Shown piece after piece: positions 29,305-37,382 of a DNA stretch of 64,000 nt (the first letter of the stretch is position 1; every line of letters begins with the position of its first letter). Position numbers and translations under genes: made by a program. This DNA comes from Rhodanobacter sp. Soil772 (GTDB taxonomy: Bacteria > Pseudomonadota > Gammaproteobacteria > Xanthomonadales > Rhodanobacteraceae). A model generated the notes under the pieces. The model saw only the letters and a program-made list of their open reading frames with translations. It was not told the origin of the DNA and searched no databases. The stretch is taken from the NCBI RefSeq assembly GCF_001428385.1, contig NZ_LMSK01000001.1, forward strand, positions 621,355 to 685,354. The letters are read 5' to 3'.

Positions 29305-32091
29305 ATGGTCGCAACGACAAGGAACGAGATTCGCCGCCGCCTTTCCGCCTTCGCCAAAGAATGGCAGCACACCGTCCGCGAGAACGCCGACGCCAAGCTA
29401 TTCTGGGCGCGCTTCTACGAGTGCTTCGGCATCCGTCCCGAGTCCGCGACGATCTACGAAAAGGCTGTGTCCAAGCTGGGCGGCGGGCGCGGCTTCATCG
29501 ACAGCTTCATCCCCGGCAAGCTGATCGTGGAGCACAAGAGCCGGGGCAAGGACTTGAATGCCGCGTTCGCGCAGGCCAGCGAATACTTCATGGCGCTGAA
29601 GGATGCCGAGCGGCCGCGTTACATCATCACTTCGGACTTTGCTCGGTTCCGTCTGACCGACCTGCGCACCGACGTCACCCACGAATGCACCTTGAAGGAA
29701 CTGCCCAAGCGGGCCGACTGGTTCGCGTTTCTGGTGGAGGATACGGCAGGCGACATTGCCGAGGAATCCAAGATCGACCGCAAGGCGGCCTATCAGGTTT
29801 CCAAGCTGCATCAAGCATTGCTGGACGTGCGTTTCATCGGGCACGATCTGGAAGTGTTCATGACTCGGCTGCTGTTTTGCTTCTTTGCCGATGACACCGG
29901 CATTTTTGGCGAAAACGGACAGTTCACCCGGCTGGTGCAGCGCAGTCGCGAGGATGGCAAAGACCTGGGCGCCATGCTGGCGGAGCTGTTTCAGGTACTC
30001 AACACCTCGCGCGATGTACGCCAGTACAGCTTGGACGAAGATCTTGCCGCGTTCGAGTACATCAACGGCAGCCTGTTTGCGGAACAATCGCGCATCCCCG
30101 CTTTCAACCACGAACTGCGCCAGCTGCTGCTGGAAAGTGCGGAGCTGGACTGGAGTGGTATTTCTCCGGCGATCTTCGGTGCCATGTTCCAAGGTGTGCT
30201 GGAGCAACAGCACCCGACCGACAAGCGACAAGCTACGCGGCGCGAACTGGGCGCGCACTACACCAGCGAGCGGAACATTCTGCGCGTCATCAATCCGTTG
30301 TGCATGGATGATCTGCGTGCAGAGCTGCACGCGCCCAAGCGCACCAAGGCCACCCTACGGGCCCTGTACGACAAGCTGCCCACGCTGACCTTTTTCGATC
30401 CCGCTTGTGGCTGCGGTAATTTTCTTGTGATTGCCTTCCGCGACCTGCGCCGGCTGGAAATGGAAGTGATTGCCGAGCTGTGGGGCGAACAGCGCGGCGT
30501 GCTGGACGTGTCCACCCTGTGCCGGGTGAACGTGCACCAGTTCTACGGGATCGAAATTGACGATGCGGCGGCACACATTGCTCGCGTGGCGCTGTGGATC
30601 ACCGATCACCAGATGAACCTGGAAGCGGCCGAACGCTTCGGCACCACGCGCCCGACCGTGCCGCTGGTGACGGCGCCGACCATTGTTTGCGCCAATGCCT
30701 TGCAAACCGACTGGCGTACCGTACTGGTGCCATCACAGTGCAGCTATGTGCTGGGCAATCCGCCCTTCATTGGCGCCAAGTACATGAGCGACGGACAACG
30801 CGCCGACGTGGCTCCGATCTTCGCTCCGCTCAATAACGGCGGCCTGCTGGATTACGTGGCCGCGTGGTACGTGAAGGCCGCTGCCTACATCGCGCAAAGC
30901 CCCGCGGTAGACGTTGCCTTTGTGTCGACCAATAGCCTCACGCAAGGCGAACAGCCCGGCGTGCTGTGGCCGTGGTTGCTGGGGCATGGCATCACGATCC
31001 GCTTTGCACATCGCACCTTTCAATGGAGCAACGAAGGCAAGGGTGTTGCGGCGGTTCATTGCGTCATTGTCGGATTTGGTCTGCAGAAACCCGCCAAACG
31101 CACGCTGTACGTCTACAGCGATGGCATCAAAGGCGAGCCGACTGCGGTAGCGGCAAAGAACATCAATCCGTATCTGACCGACGCGCCGGACGTGGTGCTG
31201 CAGCGACGCGGCAAACCGCTTTGTGAGGTGCCGGCGATGGGTATCGGCAACAAGCCAATTGACGGCGGGCACTACCTTTTTACGCCAGAGGAAATGGCGG
31301 AGTTTCTGCAGCGTGAGCCGGGAGCGCAACCGTACTTTCGGCGCTGGTTGGGAGGTGATGAGTTCTTGAACGGTTACGAGCGCTGGTGCTTGTGGTTGGG
31401 CGATGCCGAACCGGCTGCCTTGAAGGCGCTGCCACTGGCTATGGAACGGGTAGCCGCGGTGCGGCGTCTGCGCAACGCCAGCAAGAGCGCGCCCACCCGC
31501 AAGCTGGCCGACACTCCGCGCCGGTTCCATGTCGAATTCATGCCGGATCAAGAGTACCTAGTCATTCCAAAGGTATCCTCAGAACGGCGAAACTTGATTC
31601 CAGTTGGCTATTTCAAACCTGACACGCTTGCCAGTGATTTGCTTTTCATTGTGCCGCATGCCACGGCATACCAATTTGGCATTCTGTCGAGCACGATGCA
31701 TAACGCGTGGATGCGAACGGTCGCGGGAAGGTTGGAAAGCCGCTATCGCTATTCCGTCCATATCGTCTACAACAACTTTCCTTGGCCGCAGGGCGTACCC
31801 GAGGAAAAGCGCGTTGCGGTGGCTCAGGCTGCGCAAGCAGTGCTGACCGCACGGGCTGCTCACCCGGGCGCCACGCTCGCCGATCTGTACGATCCCGATA
31901 GCATGCCCACCGATCTGCAGGACGCTCACCGAGCGTTAGACAAGGCCGTAGACGCTGCCTACAGCTATCGCAGCGGGAAGGATGACGCTACCCGCGTCGC
32001 CTACCTGTTCGAGCTGTACAACAAGCTCACGGGGCTGCAATCGGCATCCACCAAACGCCCCGGCAAGCGGCGAAAGGCAGCGCAGGCATGA
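29305..32091 (+). CDS. MmeI-type single-chain restriction-modification enzyme (type IIL/IIG)
   Basis: 928 residues (MmeI: 919). N-terminal PD-(D/E)XK nuclease: D66-X9-E76-X-K78 in FIDSFIPGKLIVEHK, the same spacing as D70/E80/K82 of MmeI. A helical connector follows, with DDTGIF near 196-201. The gamma-class N6-adenine methyltransferase has motif X (GAHYTSERNI, 316-325), motif I (DPACGCGNFL, 365-374) and motif IV (NPPF, 485-488). The C-terminal ~300 residues are the target-recognition part and helical tail. Such enzymes cut about 20 nt from their site and protect the host by methylating one strand only, so no separate methylase or specificity gene is needed, in keeping with none being present. 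All catalytic motifs are intact. Weak ribosome site; likely island cargo for phage defence. Recognition sequence unknown. Confidence 0.88.
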   Translation: MVATTRNEIRRRLSAFAKEWQHTVRENADAKLFWARFYECFGIRPESATIYEKAVSKLGGGRGFIDSFIPGKLIVEHKSRGKDLNAAFAQASEYFMALKDAERPRYIITSDFARFRLTDLRTDVTHECTLKELPKRADWFAFLVEDTAGDIAEESKIDRKAAYQVSKLHQALLDVRFIGHDLEVFMTRLLFCFFADDTGIFGENGQFTRLVQRSREDGKDLGAMLAELFQVLNTSRDVRQYSLDEDLAAFEYINGSLFAEQSRIPAFNHELRQLLLESAELDWSGISPAIFGAMFQGVLEQQHPTDKRQATRRELGAHYTSERNILRVINPLCMDDLRAELHAPKRTKATLRALYDKLPTLTFFDPACGCGNFLVIAFRDLRRLEMEVIAELWGEQRGVLDVSTLCRVNVHQFYGIEIDDAAAHIARVALWITDHQMNLEAAERFGTTRPTVPLVTAPTIVCANALQTDWRTVLVPSQCSYVLGNPPFIGAKYMSDGQRADVAPIFAPLNNGGLLDYVAAWYVKAAAYIAQSPAVDVAFVSTNSLTQGEQPGVLWPWLLGHGITIRFAHRTFQWSNEGKGVAAVHCVIVGFGLQKPAKRTLYVYSDGIKGEPTAVAAKNINPYLTDAPDVVLQRRGKPLCEVPAMGIGNKPIDGGHYLFTPEEMAEFLQREPGAQPYFRRWLGGDEFLNGYERWCLWLGDAEPAALKALPLAMERVAAVRRLRNASKSAPTRKLADTPRRFHVEFMPDQEYLVIPKVSSERRNLIPVGYFKPDTLASDLLFIVPHATAYQFGILSSTMHNAWMRTVAGRLESRYRYSVHIVYNNFPWPQGVPEEKRVAVAQAAQAVLTARAAHPGATLADLYDPDSMPTDLQDAHRALDKAVDAAYSYRSGKDDATRVAYLFELYNKLTGLQSASTKRPGKRRKAAQA

Positions 32092-32246
32092 GCGGCTACC
32101 TGCTGCGGCAAGCGAGTTTTGTCATCCCCAAAGGGGAGAACGGGGGTTATGAGCACCCATCCCGCCAGCATCGCGCGCGTACACGCGCACGCGCGAACCT
32201 TCGAGGCTTCAGCTGTGGCGTGATCTGCAGGCAGCGAGCATGCGCT

Positions 32247-32266
32247 GGGGGCAACTTTGGGGGCAT
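32247..32266. repeat. GGGGGCA repeats, candidate integrase arm sites (right)
   Basis: GGGGGCAAC at 32247-32255 and GGGGGCAT at 32259-32266, 12 nt apart and in the same orientation as the left-end copies, two of which also have 12-nt spacing. Confidence 0.6.
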
Positions 32267-32342
32267 CTCGGAATCATCGGATCTCGAAACCATTGCAGCA
32301 CAAGGCTTGCGGCGATCAATTCAATAGACGCCACCCCAATGC

Positions 32343-32371
32343 AAAACCCCCGAGCGATCGGGGGTTTTTTT
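32343..32371. terminator. Bidirectional terminator at the ssrA/smpB junction
   Basis: 9-bp stem AAAACCCCC/GGGGGTTTT with loop GAGCGATC and T7 tail. It ends smpB (minus) and probably was the ancestral ssrA terminator before the island entered. Confidence 0.85.
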
Positions 32372-32391
32372 GTGGTTTTGTCGTAGCGGGT

Positions 32392-32883
32392 TCAGGCGGC
32401 GCGATTGTGCGAACGCATGGTGCGCTGTTTCTCGATCTGCCAGTCGCGCTGTTTTTCGGTGTCGCGCTTGTCGTGTTCCTGCTTGCCGCGGGCGAGGCCG
32501 ATCTCGACCTTCACCTTGTTGCCTTTCCAGTACATCGCGGTGGGTACCAGGGTGTAGCCCTTGCGCTCGACGGCGCCGACCAGCTGGTCGATCTCCTTGC
32601 GATGCAGCAGCAGCTTGCGGGTACGCCGGTCCTCGGCGATGACGTGGGTGGAGGCGCTGATCAGTGGCGGGATCGATGCGCCGACCAGGAAGATCTCGTT
32701 CTTCAGGACGACCGCGTAGCTGTCGCCGAAGTTGATCCGCCCCGCGCGCAACGCTTTCAGCTCCCAGCCCTGCAGCGCCACGCCAGCTTCGAAACGCTGG
32801 TCGATGTGGTACTCGAAGCGCGCACGCTTGTTGAGCGCGATGGTGCCGCCGCCCTTGGTGTCCTTGTCTTTTGCCTTGGCCAT
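32392..32883 (-). CDS. smpB: SsrA-binding protein SmpB
   Basis: 163 residues. OB-fold partner of tmRNA in trans-translation. Signatures: [83 protein letters not shown], and a basic C-terminal tail ([16 protein letters not shown]) that enters the mRNA channel. Lies opposite to ratA-rnfH, as in E. coli, and faces ssrA across the island. Confidence 0.97.
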   Translation of the reverse strand: MAKAKDKDTKGGGTIALNKRARFEYHIDQRFEAGVALQGWELKALRAGRINFGDSYAVVLKNEIFLVGASIPPLISASTHVIAEDRRTRKLLLHRKEIDQLVGAVERKGYTLVPTAMYWKGNKVKVEIGLARGKQEHDKRDTEKQRDWQIEKQRTMRSHNRAA

Positions 32884-33020
32884 GTCCGTTAAACTCGGGC
32901 GCGTCGCCCTGTGGTCGGCCCTGTCCCGTTGGGAACGGACTCATTGAAAAGTGCAGCCATGGATGGCTGCTTCTTGATCCTCGCATTCAGGGATGAATGC
33001 AAAAACCATCGAGGGTTGCC

Positions 33021-33452
33021 GTGATCGAAATTCGTCGCAGCGCACTGGTGAAGTATTCGCCAGCGCAGATGTTCGACCTGGTCAATGAAGTTGAAGCATA
33101 CCCAAAGCGCTTCTCCTGGTGTGCCGCTGCCGAGGTCATCGAGCGCAAGGAGGATGTGCTGGTGGCGCGGCTGGATCTCAAGTTTGCCGGGTTCCACCAG
33201 AGCTTCACCACGCGCAACACGATCGATCCGCCGCGGCGCCTGCGGATGGATCTGGTCGACGGCCCGTTCCGCAGCCTTGAAGGCGTGTGGGATTTCATCG
33301 CCCTCGGCGATGCCGGCTGCAAGGTCGCGTTTGCGCTGGATTTCGATTACGCCGGCCGGCTCGGTGGCAGCGCGCTGAAGCTGGGTTTCCAGGGGCTGGC
33401 CGGGCGCATGGTGGATGATTTCTGCCGCGAAGCCGAGCGTGTCTATGGCTGA
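33021..33452 (+). CDS. ratA: RatA/CoQ10-binding START-like protein
   Basis: 143 residues from GTG 33021, which has GAGGG ten nt upstream and yields the family N terminus (IEIRRSALVKYSPAQMFDLVNEVEAYPKRF). An ATG eight codons earlier lacks a ribosome site. SRPBCC fold with WCAAAEVIERKEDVLVARLDLKFAGFHQSFTTRN and LEGVWDFIAL; C-terminal helix ALKLGFQGLAGRMVDDFCREAERVYG. Named RatA in E. coli, where it was described as inhibiting 70S assembly; related to yeast Coq10 and may bind quinones. Overlaps rnfH by 8 nt. Confidence 0.92.
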   Translation: MIEIRRSALVKYSPAQMFDLVNEVEAYPKRFSWCAAAEVIERKEDVLVARLDLKFAGFHQSFTTRNTIDPPRRLRMDLVDGPFRSLEGVWDFIALGDAGCKVAFALDFDYAGRLGGSALKLGFQGLAGRMVDDFCREAERVYG

Positions 33453-33723
33453 GGGCACGATCCGCGTCGAAGTGGTTTACGCAGGGACGGAGCAACCGAT
33501 CCAGCGCCGGGTCGAGCTCGCCGATGGCAGCACGGTGATGCAGGCCATCGATGCCTCGGGAATCGTCGCCATGCTTCCGGACGGGGTGATCGATCCAGCT
33601 CGCCTCGGCATTTTCGCGCGAAAAGTGGCGCCGGACCGTCTCGTGCGGGAAGGCGACCGGATCGAAATCTACCGACCGCTGCTGCTTGATCCGATGGAGG
33701 CTCGCCGTCGGCGCGCCCGCTGA
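33445..33723 (+). CDS. rnfH: RnfH family (UPF0125) ubiquitin-like protein
   Basis: 92 residues, beta-grasp fold. IRVEVVYAGTEQPIQRRVELADGSTVMQAIDASGI then LGIFARKVAPDRLVREGDRIEIYRPLLLDPMEARRRRAR, the standard RnfH pattern including the conserved DRIEIYRPL. Exact role unknown. Translationally coupled to ratA by overlap. The ratA-rnfH pair beside smpB and bamE is a conserved cluster. Confidence 0.93.
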   Translation: MAEGTIRVEVVYAGTEQPIQRRVELADGSTVMQAIDASGIVAMLPDGVIDPARLGIFARKVAPDRLVREGDRIEIYRPLLLDPMEARRRRAR

Positions 33724-33753
33724 AAGCCGACCGGGCCGGAGGAACCGCCCCGA

Positions 33754-34239
33754 TCAATGGCCGTCGTTGCTGCCCGGGTTGCCGCCCTGCGGGTTGCTGC
33801 CCTGGCCGAAGCCGCCGTCGTTCTTCTTGTCGTCCGGCGACGTGCTCTTGTCGCCTTGGGTCTCATTGACCGGATAGCCGGCGTTGTACTTCTTGCTGTC
33901 CTTGACCAACTGCTGGGCATCCTGCGCAAAGAAATCGCCCTCGGTGCGCACCAGCGTGTCGTTGTTGAAGGTCAGAGTGAACGTGCGCACTTTCATGGCG
34001 CCACCACGGTGCGACAGGGTCGACACGTAGTCCCAACGACTCTGGTCGAACGGCGTGCTCACCGAGGGGGTTCCCATCAGCACCAGTACCTGGTGTTTGG
34101 TCAGGCCGGGCTTGAGCTGATCTACCGTTTTCTTGTCGAGCAGGTTGCCTTGCTGCACGTCGGGTTTGTAGACGATATGGCAGCCGGCCATGGAGAGCGC
34201 CAGCATGGCGAAAACCAGCAGGATAATCAGCTTTTGCAT
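33754..34239 (-). CDS. bamE: Outer-membrane assembly lipoprotein BamE
   Basis: 161 residues. Lipoprotein signal MQKLIILLVFAMLALSMAGC with acylated C20. The BamE core follows: VQQGNLLDKKTVDQLKPGLTKHQVLVLMGTPSVSTPFDQSRWDYVSTL, then LTLTFNNDTLVRTEGDF. It supports BamA/BamD in outer-membrane beta-barrel insertion. The C-terminal 40 residues (DKSTSPDDKKNDGGFGQGSNPQGG) are a Gly/Asn/Asp-rich tail not found in E. coli BamE (113 aa). Divergent from fur with 75 nt between starts. Confidence 0.95.
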   Translation of the reverse strand: MQKLIILLVFAMLALSMAGCHIVYKPDVQQGNLLDKKTVDQLKPGLTKHQVLVLMGTPSVSTPFDQSRWDYVSTLSHRGGAMKVRTFTLTFNNDTLVRTEGDFFAQDAQQLVKDSKKYNAGYPVNETQGDKSTSPDDKKNDGGFGQGSNPQGGNPGSNDGH

Positions 34240-34314
34240 GCGTGTTGCGTCCGGATCATGAAGGTGTCGGATGATACACTACCGGCTCGGAAACGCCGTG
34301 TGCGGGGGTGGGTC

Positions 34315-34740
34315 ATGGAACAGGAAACCAAAGAGCTGCGCAGGGTTGGCCTCAAGGTGACCCATCCGCGCATGCGCATCCTGCAAATCTTCGACGAGGA
34401 GGGCGTACAGCATCTCACCGCCGAAGACGTCTACAAGAAACTGCTTGCCCACCAGGAAGACATCGGCCTGGCCACGGTGTACCGCGTGCTGACCCAGTTC
34501 GAGGCGGCAGGCATCATCGTCAAGCACAATTTCGAAGGTGGTCAGGCTGTCTACGAACTCGACCGCGGCAAACATCACGATCACATGATCGATGTGGACA
34601 GCGGGAAAGTGATTGAGTTCGTCAGCGAGGAGATCGAGCGCCTGCAGCACGAGATTGCGGCCAAGCACGGCTACGTGATCGAGGACCACAGCTTGGTGCT
34701 GTACGTGCGGCCGAAGCAGCGCGCCCCTCGCAAAGGCTGA
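34315..34740 (+). CDS. fur: Ferric uptake regulator
   Basis: 141 residues. Winged helix LKVTHPRMRILQIF ... LTAEDVYKKLLAHQEDIGLATVYRVLTQFEAAGII, then the metal sites H..HHDHMIDVDSGKVIEFVSEEIE. The two CXXC pairs of E. coli Fur are absent, as in Pseudomonas Fur, so the structural zinc site must be non-cysteine. Represses iron-uptake genes with Fe(II). No exact Fur box was recognised in the 75-nt fur/bamE gap. Confidence 0.96.
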   Translation: MEQETKELRRVGLKVTHPRMRILQIFDEEGVQHLTAEDVYKKLLAHQEDIGLATVYRVLTQFEAAGIIVKHNFEGGQAVYELDRGKHHDHMIDVDSGKVIEFVSEEIERLQHEIAAKHGYVIEDHSLVLYVRPKQRAPRKG

Positions 34741-34795
34741 AGAGTCGCCACTGTTTTGAGTGTGCCCGGAATGCCTGGCGGTGAAAAGCGGGCAT

Positions 34796-34833
34796 AAAAA
34801 AGCCGCGAGGAGGACTCCTGTCCGCCCGCGGCT
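34796..34833 (-). terminator. Intrinsic terminator on the minus strand
   Basis: Stem AGCCGCG (34801-34807) / CGCGGCT (34827-34833) with an inner GGAC/GTCC hairpin; six U at 34801-34796 on the minus strand. Confidence 0.8.
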
Positions 34834-34999
34834 GCTCCCCTACCTGTCGGCCGGCAATGCGAATGGCTCGCTGTTGCCTTTGACTCTCGCCAGGTAGCGG
34901 CGAAACGGCATCCTGCCGTTGTTTCAGAGCCCCCGTCCCCACGGTGACTCTGATCCACCATCTTGCGATGGTGGCTCCCCCACATCGATGGAAGGATCC
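34796..34999 (-). ncRNA. Candidate GGA-rich (Rsm/Csr-type) small RNA or structured 3' UTR
   Basis: No gene lies in 34741-35036. On the minus strand this stretch folds by hand into several stems: CCACCATC/GATGGTGG (34955-34974), CAGAG/CTCTG (34925-34952), AACGGCA/TGCCGTT (34904-34920), TACCTG/CAGGTA (34841-34896) closing GGCAA/TTGCC, and a final terminator. Eight GGA motifs occur between 34816 and 34999, with AGGA in the loops of the AACGGC and GGAC-AGGA-GTCC hairpins. This is the layout of RNAs that titrate RsmA/CsrA. It begins ~40 nt after the histidine kinase stop, so it may have its own promoter or be that gene's 3' end. The plus strand has no terminator. RsmA is not encoded in the window. 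Confidence 0.45.
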
Positions 35000-35036
35000 T
35001 AACGAGGGCTTCACGTTTCCGGTATCGGAAAAATTC

Positions 35037-36635
35037 CTAGTTCTGCCGGTTGCTTTCGGAAGGATGGTTGTTGCCGCGCAGCAAAATTCGCAGGTGGACA
35101 CCGGCCGGGGCGGGGCGCAGGCGGAATTGCCCGCCGAGCGAGGTGACCCGGTCGCGCATGCCTTGCAGGCCGCGACCGCCCCGCGGCAGTCGGCTGGGCA
35201 GACCGGCGCCGTCATCGCGCAGGTCGAGCAAGGCCACCGCGATGCCCTGGCGTTCGCCAATGCGCAGGCGCAGCCTGAACTCGCTGGCCTTGGCGTGTTT
35301 GACGGCATTGGTCGCGCTTTCCTGCACCAGCCGGTAGATCGCGGTGCGAGTGTCGTCGTCCAGCAGGCGCGGGTCGCCGTGCAACTCAGTGCGGTAGGCC
35401 ATCCCTGCAGTGTTCAGCAGATCGCGGATCGGGCCTTCGTCGAGGGCGCGCAGCAATCCGAACTCATCCAGCACGGCGGGGCGCAGGTCGTCCAGCAGGC
35501 GGTGCAGGGCGCGCCGCATATGCGCCAGGATGGTGTTGATCGAGGTGCTGATGTCTTCCATGCCGGCCTGGTGCAGGCGCGCCTGGGCCAGTTTCACGTG
35601 GGTCTGGATCGCGGTGATGTTCTGGCCCAGTTCGTCGTGCAGTTCGGCAGCCAGGTGTCGGCGCTGGTTCTCGTCCGCCTGCAGGTTGCCGCGGGCGGCG
35701 TCGCGCAATTGATGAGCCAACTGGTCCAGCCGGCGGTTGACCGCGCCCAGATAGACGTTCTGCTCGGCGACCCGCTCGCTGCTTCGGCGCAACGCGTCGG
35801 TGGCCGACCCCAGCATCAGCGCGCCGGTGCCGGCCACCGCCAGAAACAGGTAGGCCGCGGCGTTCGACGGGGCATGTCCCAGGTGCTGGTCGACCAGGGT
35901 CATGCCGAGGCTGGTGATCAGCATGGCCAGGCTGGCGCCGCGCCAGCCGTGGCGGAACGCGAAGAACAACACCGGCGCCAACGACAGTACACGGGCGAAT
36001 TGCGGTTGCGGCGCGGCTTGCTCGGACAGCACCAGCAGGATCGTCATGGAAGGCAACATCACCAGCAGCCCATCCATGAACAAGCTGGCCAGGGCGCGTT
36101 GCTCGATCCGGGTACGCAACAGCATGATCATCAGCGGCACGATCAGCAGGATGCCGAGGTAATGGCTGAGCAGTTCCTCGCCGAGTACGCGGATCATCAA
36201 TTCGGGCGAACTCGGCGTGCTGACCAGCGCCAGCAGCGCTGCATCGACGGCGGTGGTTGCGGTCACCACCAGCACCACCGAAAGCAGCAGGCGGGTCACC
36301 TCCTGCGGGCTGTGCAGGCTGGCGTGCAGGTTGAACCGCCGCAGCAGCCACAGGCCGGCAGCCATCACCAGCGGCTCGGGCAATTCGTCGACGGCGAAAC
36401 CGAACCAACCCAGCGGCAGGCCATGGGTCACGCTGATGCCGGCGGTGGCGACCAGTTCGGCCCCAAGCAGCCAGCCCCAGTAGCGTACCGGGGTGAGCAA
36501 CAGGGCACCGAAACGCAGGCCATACGGCAGCATCCAGTACGGCTGCACGGTCAGCCACAACAGCAGCCACAACAGCAAGTAGCCGGCAGCCAGCAAGGGG
36601 CCGGAGTCGGGCAGGCGTAGGGGTTTCAGGCGCAT
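35037..36635 (-). CDS. Membrane sensor histidine kinase (MASE1-like, UhpB/NarX type)
   Basis: 532 residues. The first ~280 contain about eight membrane segments of MASE1 type (YLLLWLLLWLTVQPYWMLPYGLRFGALLLTP at the start). A short coiled coil (ERVAEQNVYLGAVNRRLDQLAHQLRDAARG) leads to a HisKA_3 dimerisation domain with H333 (AAELHDELGQNITAI), then HATPase_c with QESATNAVKHAKAS (N box) and DDGAGL ... GRGLQGMRDRV (G boxes). Likely phosphorylates the divergently encoded NarL-type regulator 96 nt away. Signal unknown. Confidence 0.9.
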   Translation of the reverse strand: MRLKPLRLPDSGPLLAAGYLLLWLLLWLTVQPYWMLPYGLRFGALLLTPVRYWGWLLGAELVATAGISVTHGLPLGWFGFAVDELPEPLVMAAGLWLLRRFNLHASLHSPQEVTRLLLSVVLVVTATTAVDAALLALVSTPSSPELMIRVLGEELLSHYLGILLIVPLMIMLLRTRIEQRALASLFMDGLLVMLPSMTILLVLSEQAAPQPQFARVLSLAPVLFFAFRHGWRGASLAMLITSLGMTLVDQHLGHAPSNAAAYLFLAVAGTGALMLGSATDALRRSSERVAEQNVYLGAVNRRLDQLAHQLRDAARGNLQADENQRRHLAAELHDELGQNITAIQTHVKLAQARLHQAGMEDISTSINTILAHMRRALHRLLDDLRPAVLDEFGLLRALDEGPIRDLLNTAGMAYRTELHGDPRLLDDDTRTAIYRLVQESATNAVKHAKASEFRLRLRIGERQGIAVALLDLRDDGAGLPSRLPRGGRGLQGMRDRVTSLGGQFRLRPAPAGVHLRILLRGNNHPSESNRQN

Positions 36636-36731
36636 GCGCGGATGTTACATGCGCACAGCAGCGTGGTGGCCGGCCTTGTCGCCGGCAAGCCGGGTGTGCA
36701 CAACCGTGAAGTCCCTGTGTAAAGTAGCGGG

Positions 36732-37367
36732 ATGTACAGCATTGTTCTGGTCGATGACCATGCCATCGTTCGCGAGGGCTTCAAGCGGCTGATCGAGATG
36801 GAGTCGGATCTCGACGTGGTAGCCGAGTGCCGCAGCGCCGACGATGCGGTCGAGGCGGTCAGTCACTGGCGTCCCGACCTGGTCGCGCTGGATCTGTCCT
36901 TGCCTGACGGCAGCGGGCTGCCGCTGATCGAACATCTGCTCAGCGTCCACTCGCAAACCCACATCGTGGTATTGAGCATGCACGATGGCGAGCCGTACGT
37001 GTCCGAGGCACTGCGCCGCGGCGCCAGCGGTTACGTCACCAAGGGCGTGGCGCCGGAGGAACTGGTGGCCGGCCTGCGCGCGGTGATGCAGGGCGAGTGC
37101 TTTCTCAGTTCGGATTTGCGCCAGCGCCGGGCCGACCGGCCGAATGCGGCGCTGGACCCGATCAACCGGCTGACCACGCGCGAACGCGAGGTGTTCCTGC
37201 TGCTGGCCGGCGGCCGCGCCCCGAAGCAGGTGGCGGCGGAACTGGGGATCGGCCAGAAGACGGTCTACATCCACCGCGCCAGCCTGATGGGCAAGCTGGG
37301 CGCAGGTTCGGAACTGGACCTGTACCGGATGGCGACCGAACGCGGGATGCTGCCGCCGGCCGGGTAA
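36732..37367 (+). CDS. Response regulator, NarL/LuxR family (UhpA-like)
   Basis: 211 residues. Receiver with D54 (VALDLSLPDG) and K104 (YVTKGVAP); LuxR HTH in the C-terminal third (LTTREREVFLLLAGGRAPKQVAAELGIGQKTVYIHRASLMGKL). Cognate of the MASE1 kinase judging by divergent pairing and by family (UhpB/UhpA-type). Target genes are not evident here. Convergent with recN, 15 nt apart. Confidence 0.9.
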   Translation: MYSIVLVDDHAIVREGFKRLIEMESDLDVVAECRSADDAVEAVSHWRPDLVALDLSLPDGSGLPLIEHLLSVHSQTHIVVLSMHDGEPYVSEALRRGASGYVTKGVAPEELVAGLRAVMQGECFLSSDLRQRRADRPNAALDPINRLTTREREVFLLLAGGRAPKQVAAELGIGQKTVYIHRASLMGKLGAGSELDLYRMATERGMLPPAG

Positions 37368-37382
37368 CGCCGGGGCGCCGCA

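Larger units (their letters stand above)
32092..32391. other. Right end of the island, no convincing gene
   Basis: 300 nt between the restriction gene and smpB. A 79-codon frame overlapping the upstream stop (ATGA at 32088) reads an Arg/His-rich, unfamiliar peptide across the repeat sites and is judged non-coding. The stretch has a small hairpin CCCCAAAGGGG (32126-32136), the CG-rich CGCGCGTACACGCGCACGCG, the two GGGGGCA repeats, the possible att remnant at 32330 and the terminator at 32343. Confidence 0.6.

Noticed and set aside
32088-32327. 79-codon frame overlapping the stop of the restriction gene
   Set aside because: Arg/His-rich peptide running through the candidate arm repeats; not convincing as a gene despite the ATGA overlap.
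33757-34740. Upstream extension of the fur frame by some 190 codons
   Set aside because: The extension is antisense to bamE; Fur begins at 34315.
34741-35036. c-di-GMP (GEMM), cobalamin or TPP riboswitch, or the C-rich sX13 RNA of Xanthomonas on the plus strand
   Set aside because: The conserved riboswitch cores are missing; the plus strand has C-rich loops but no terminator, whereas the minus strand ends in one.
34944-36620. Plus-strand frame opposite the histidine kinase gene
   Set aside because: Gln/His-rich shadow; the kinase reading frame on the minus strand has all expected motifs.
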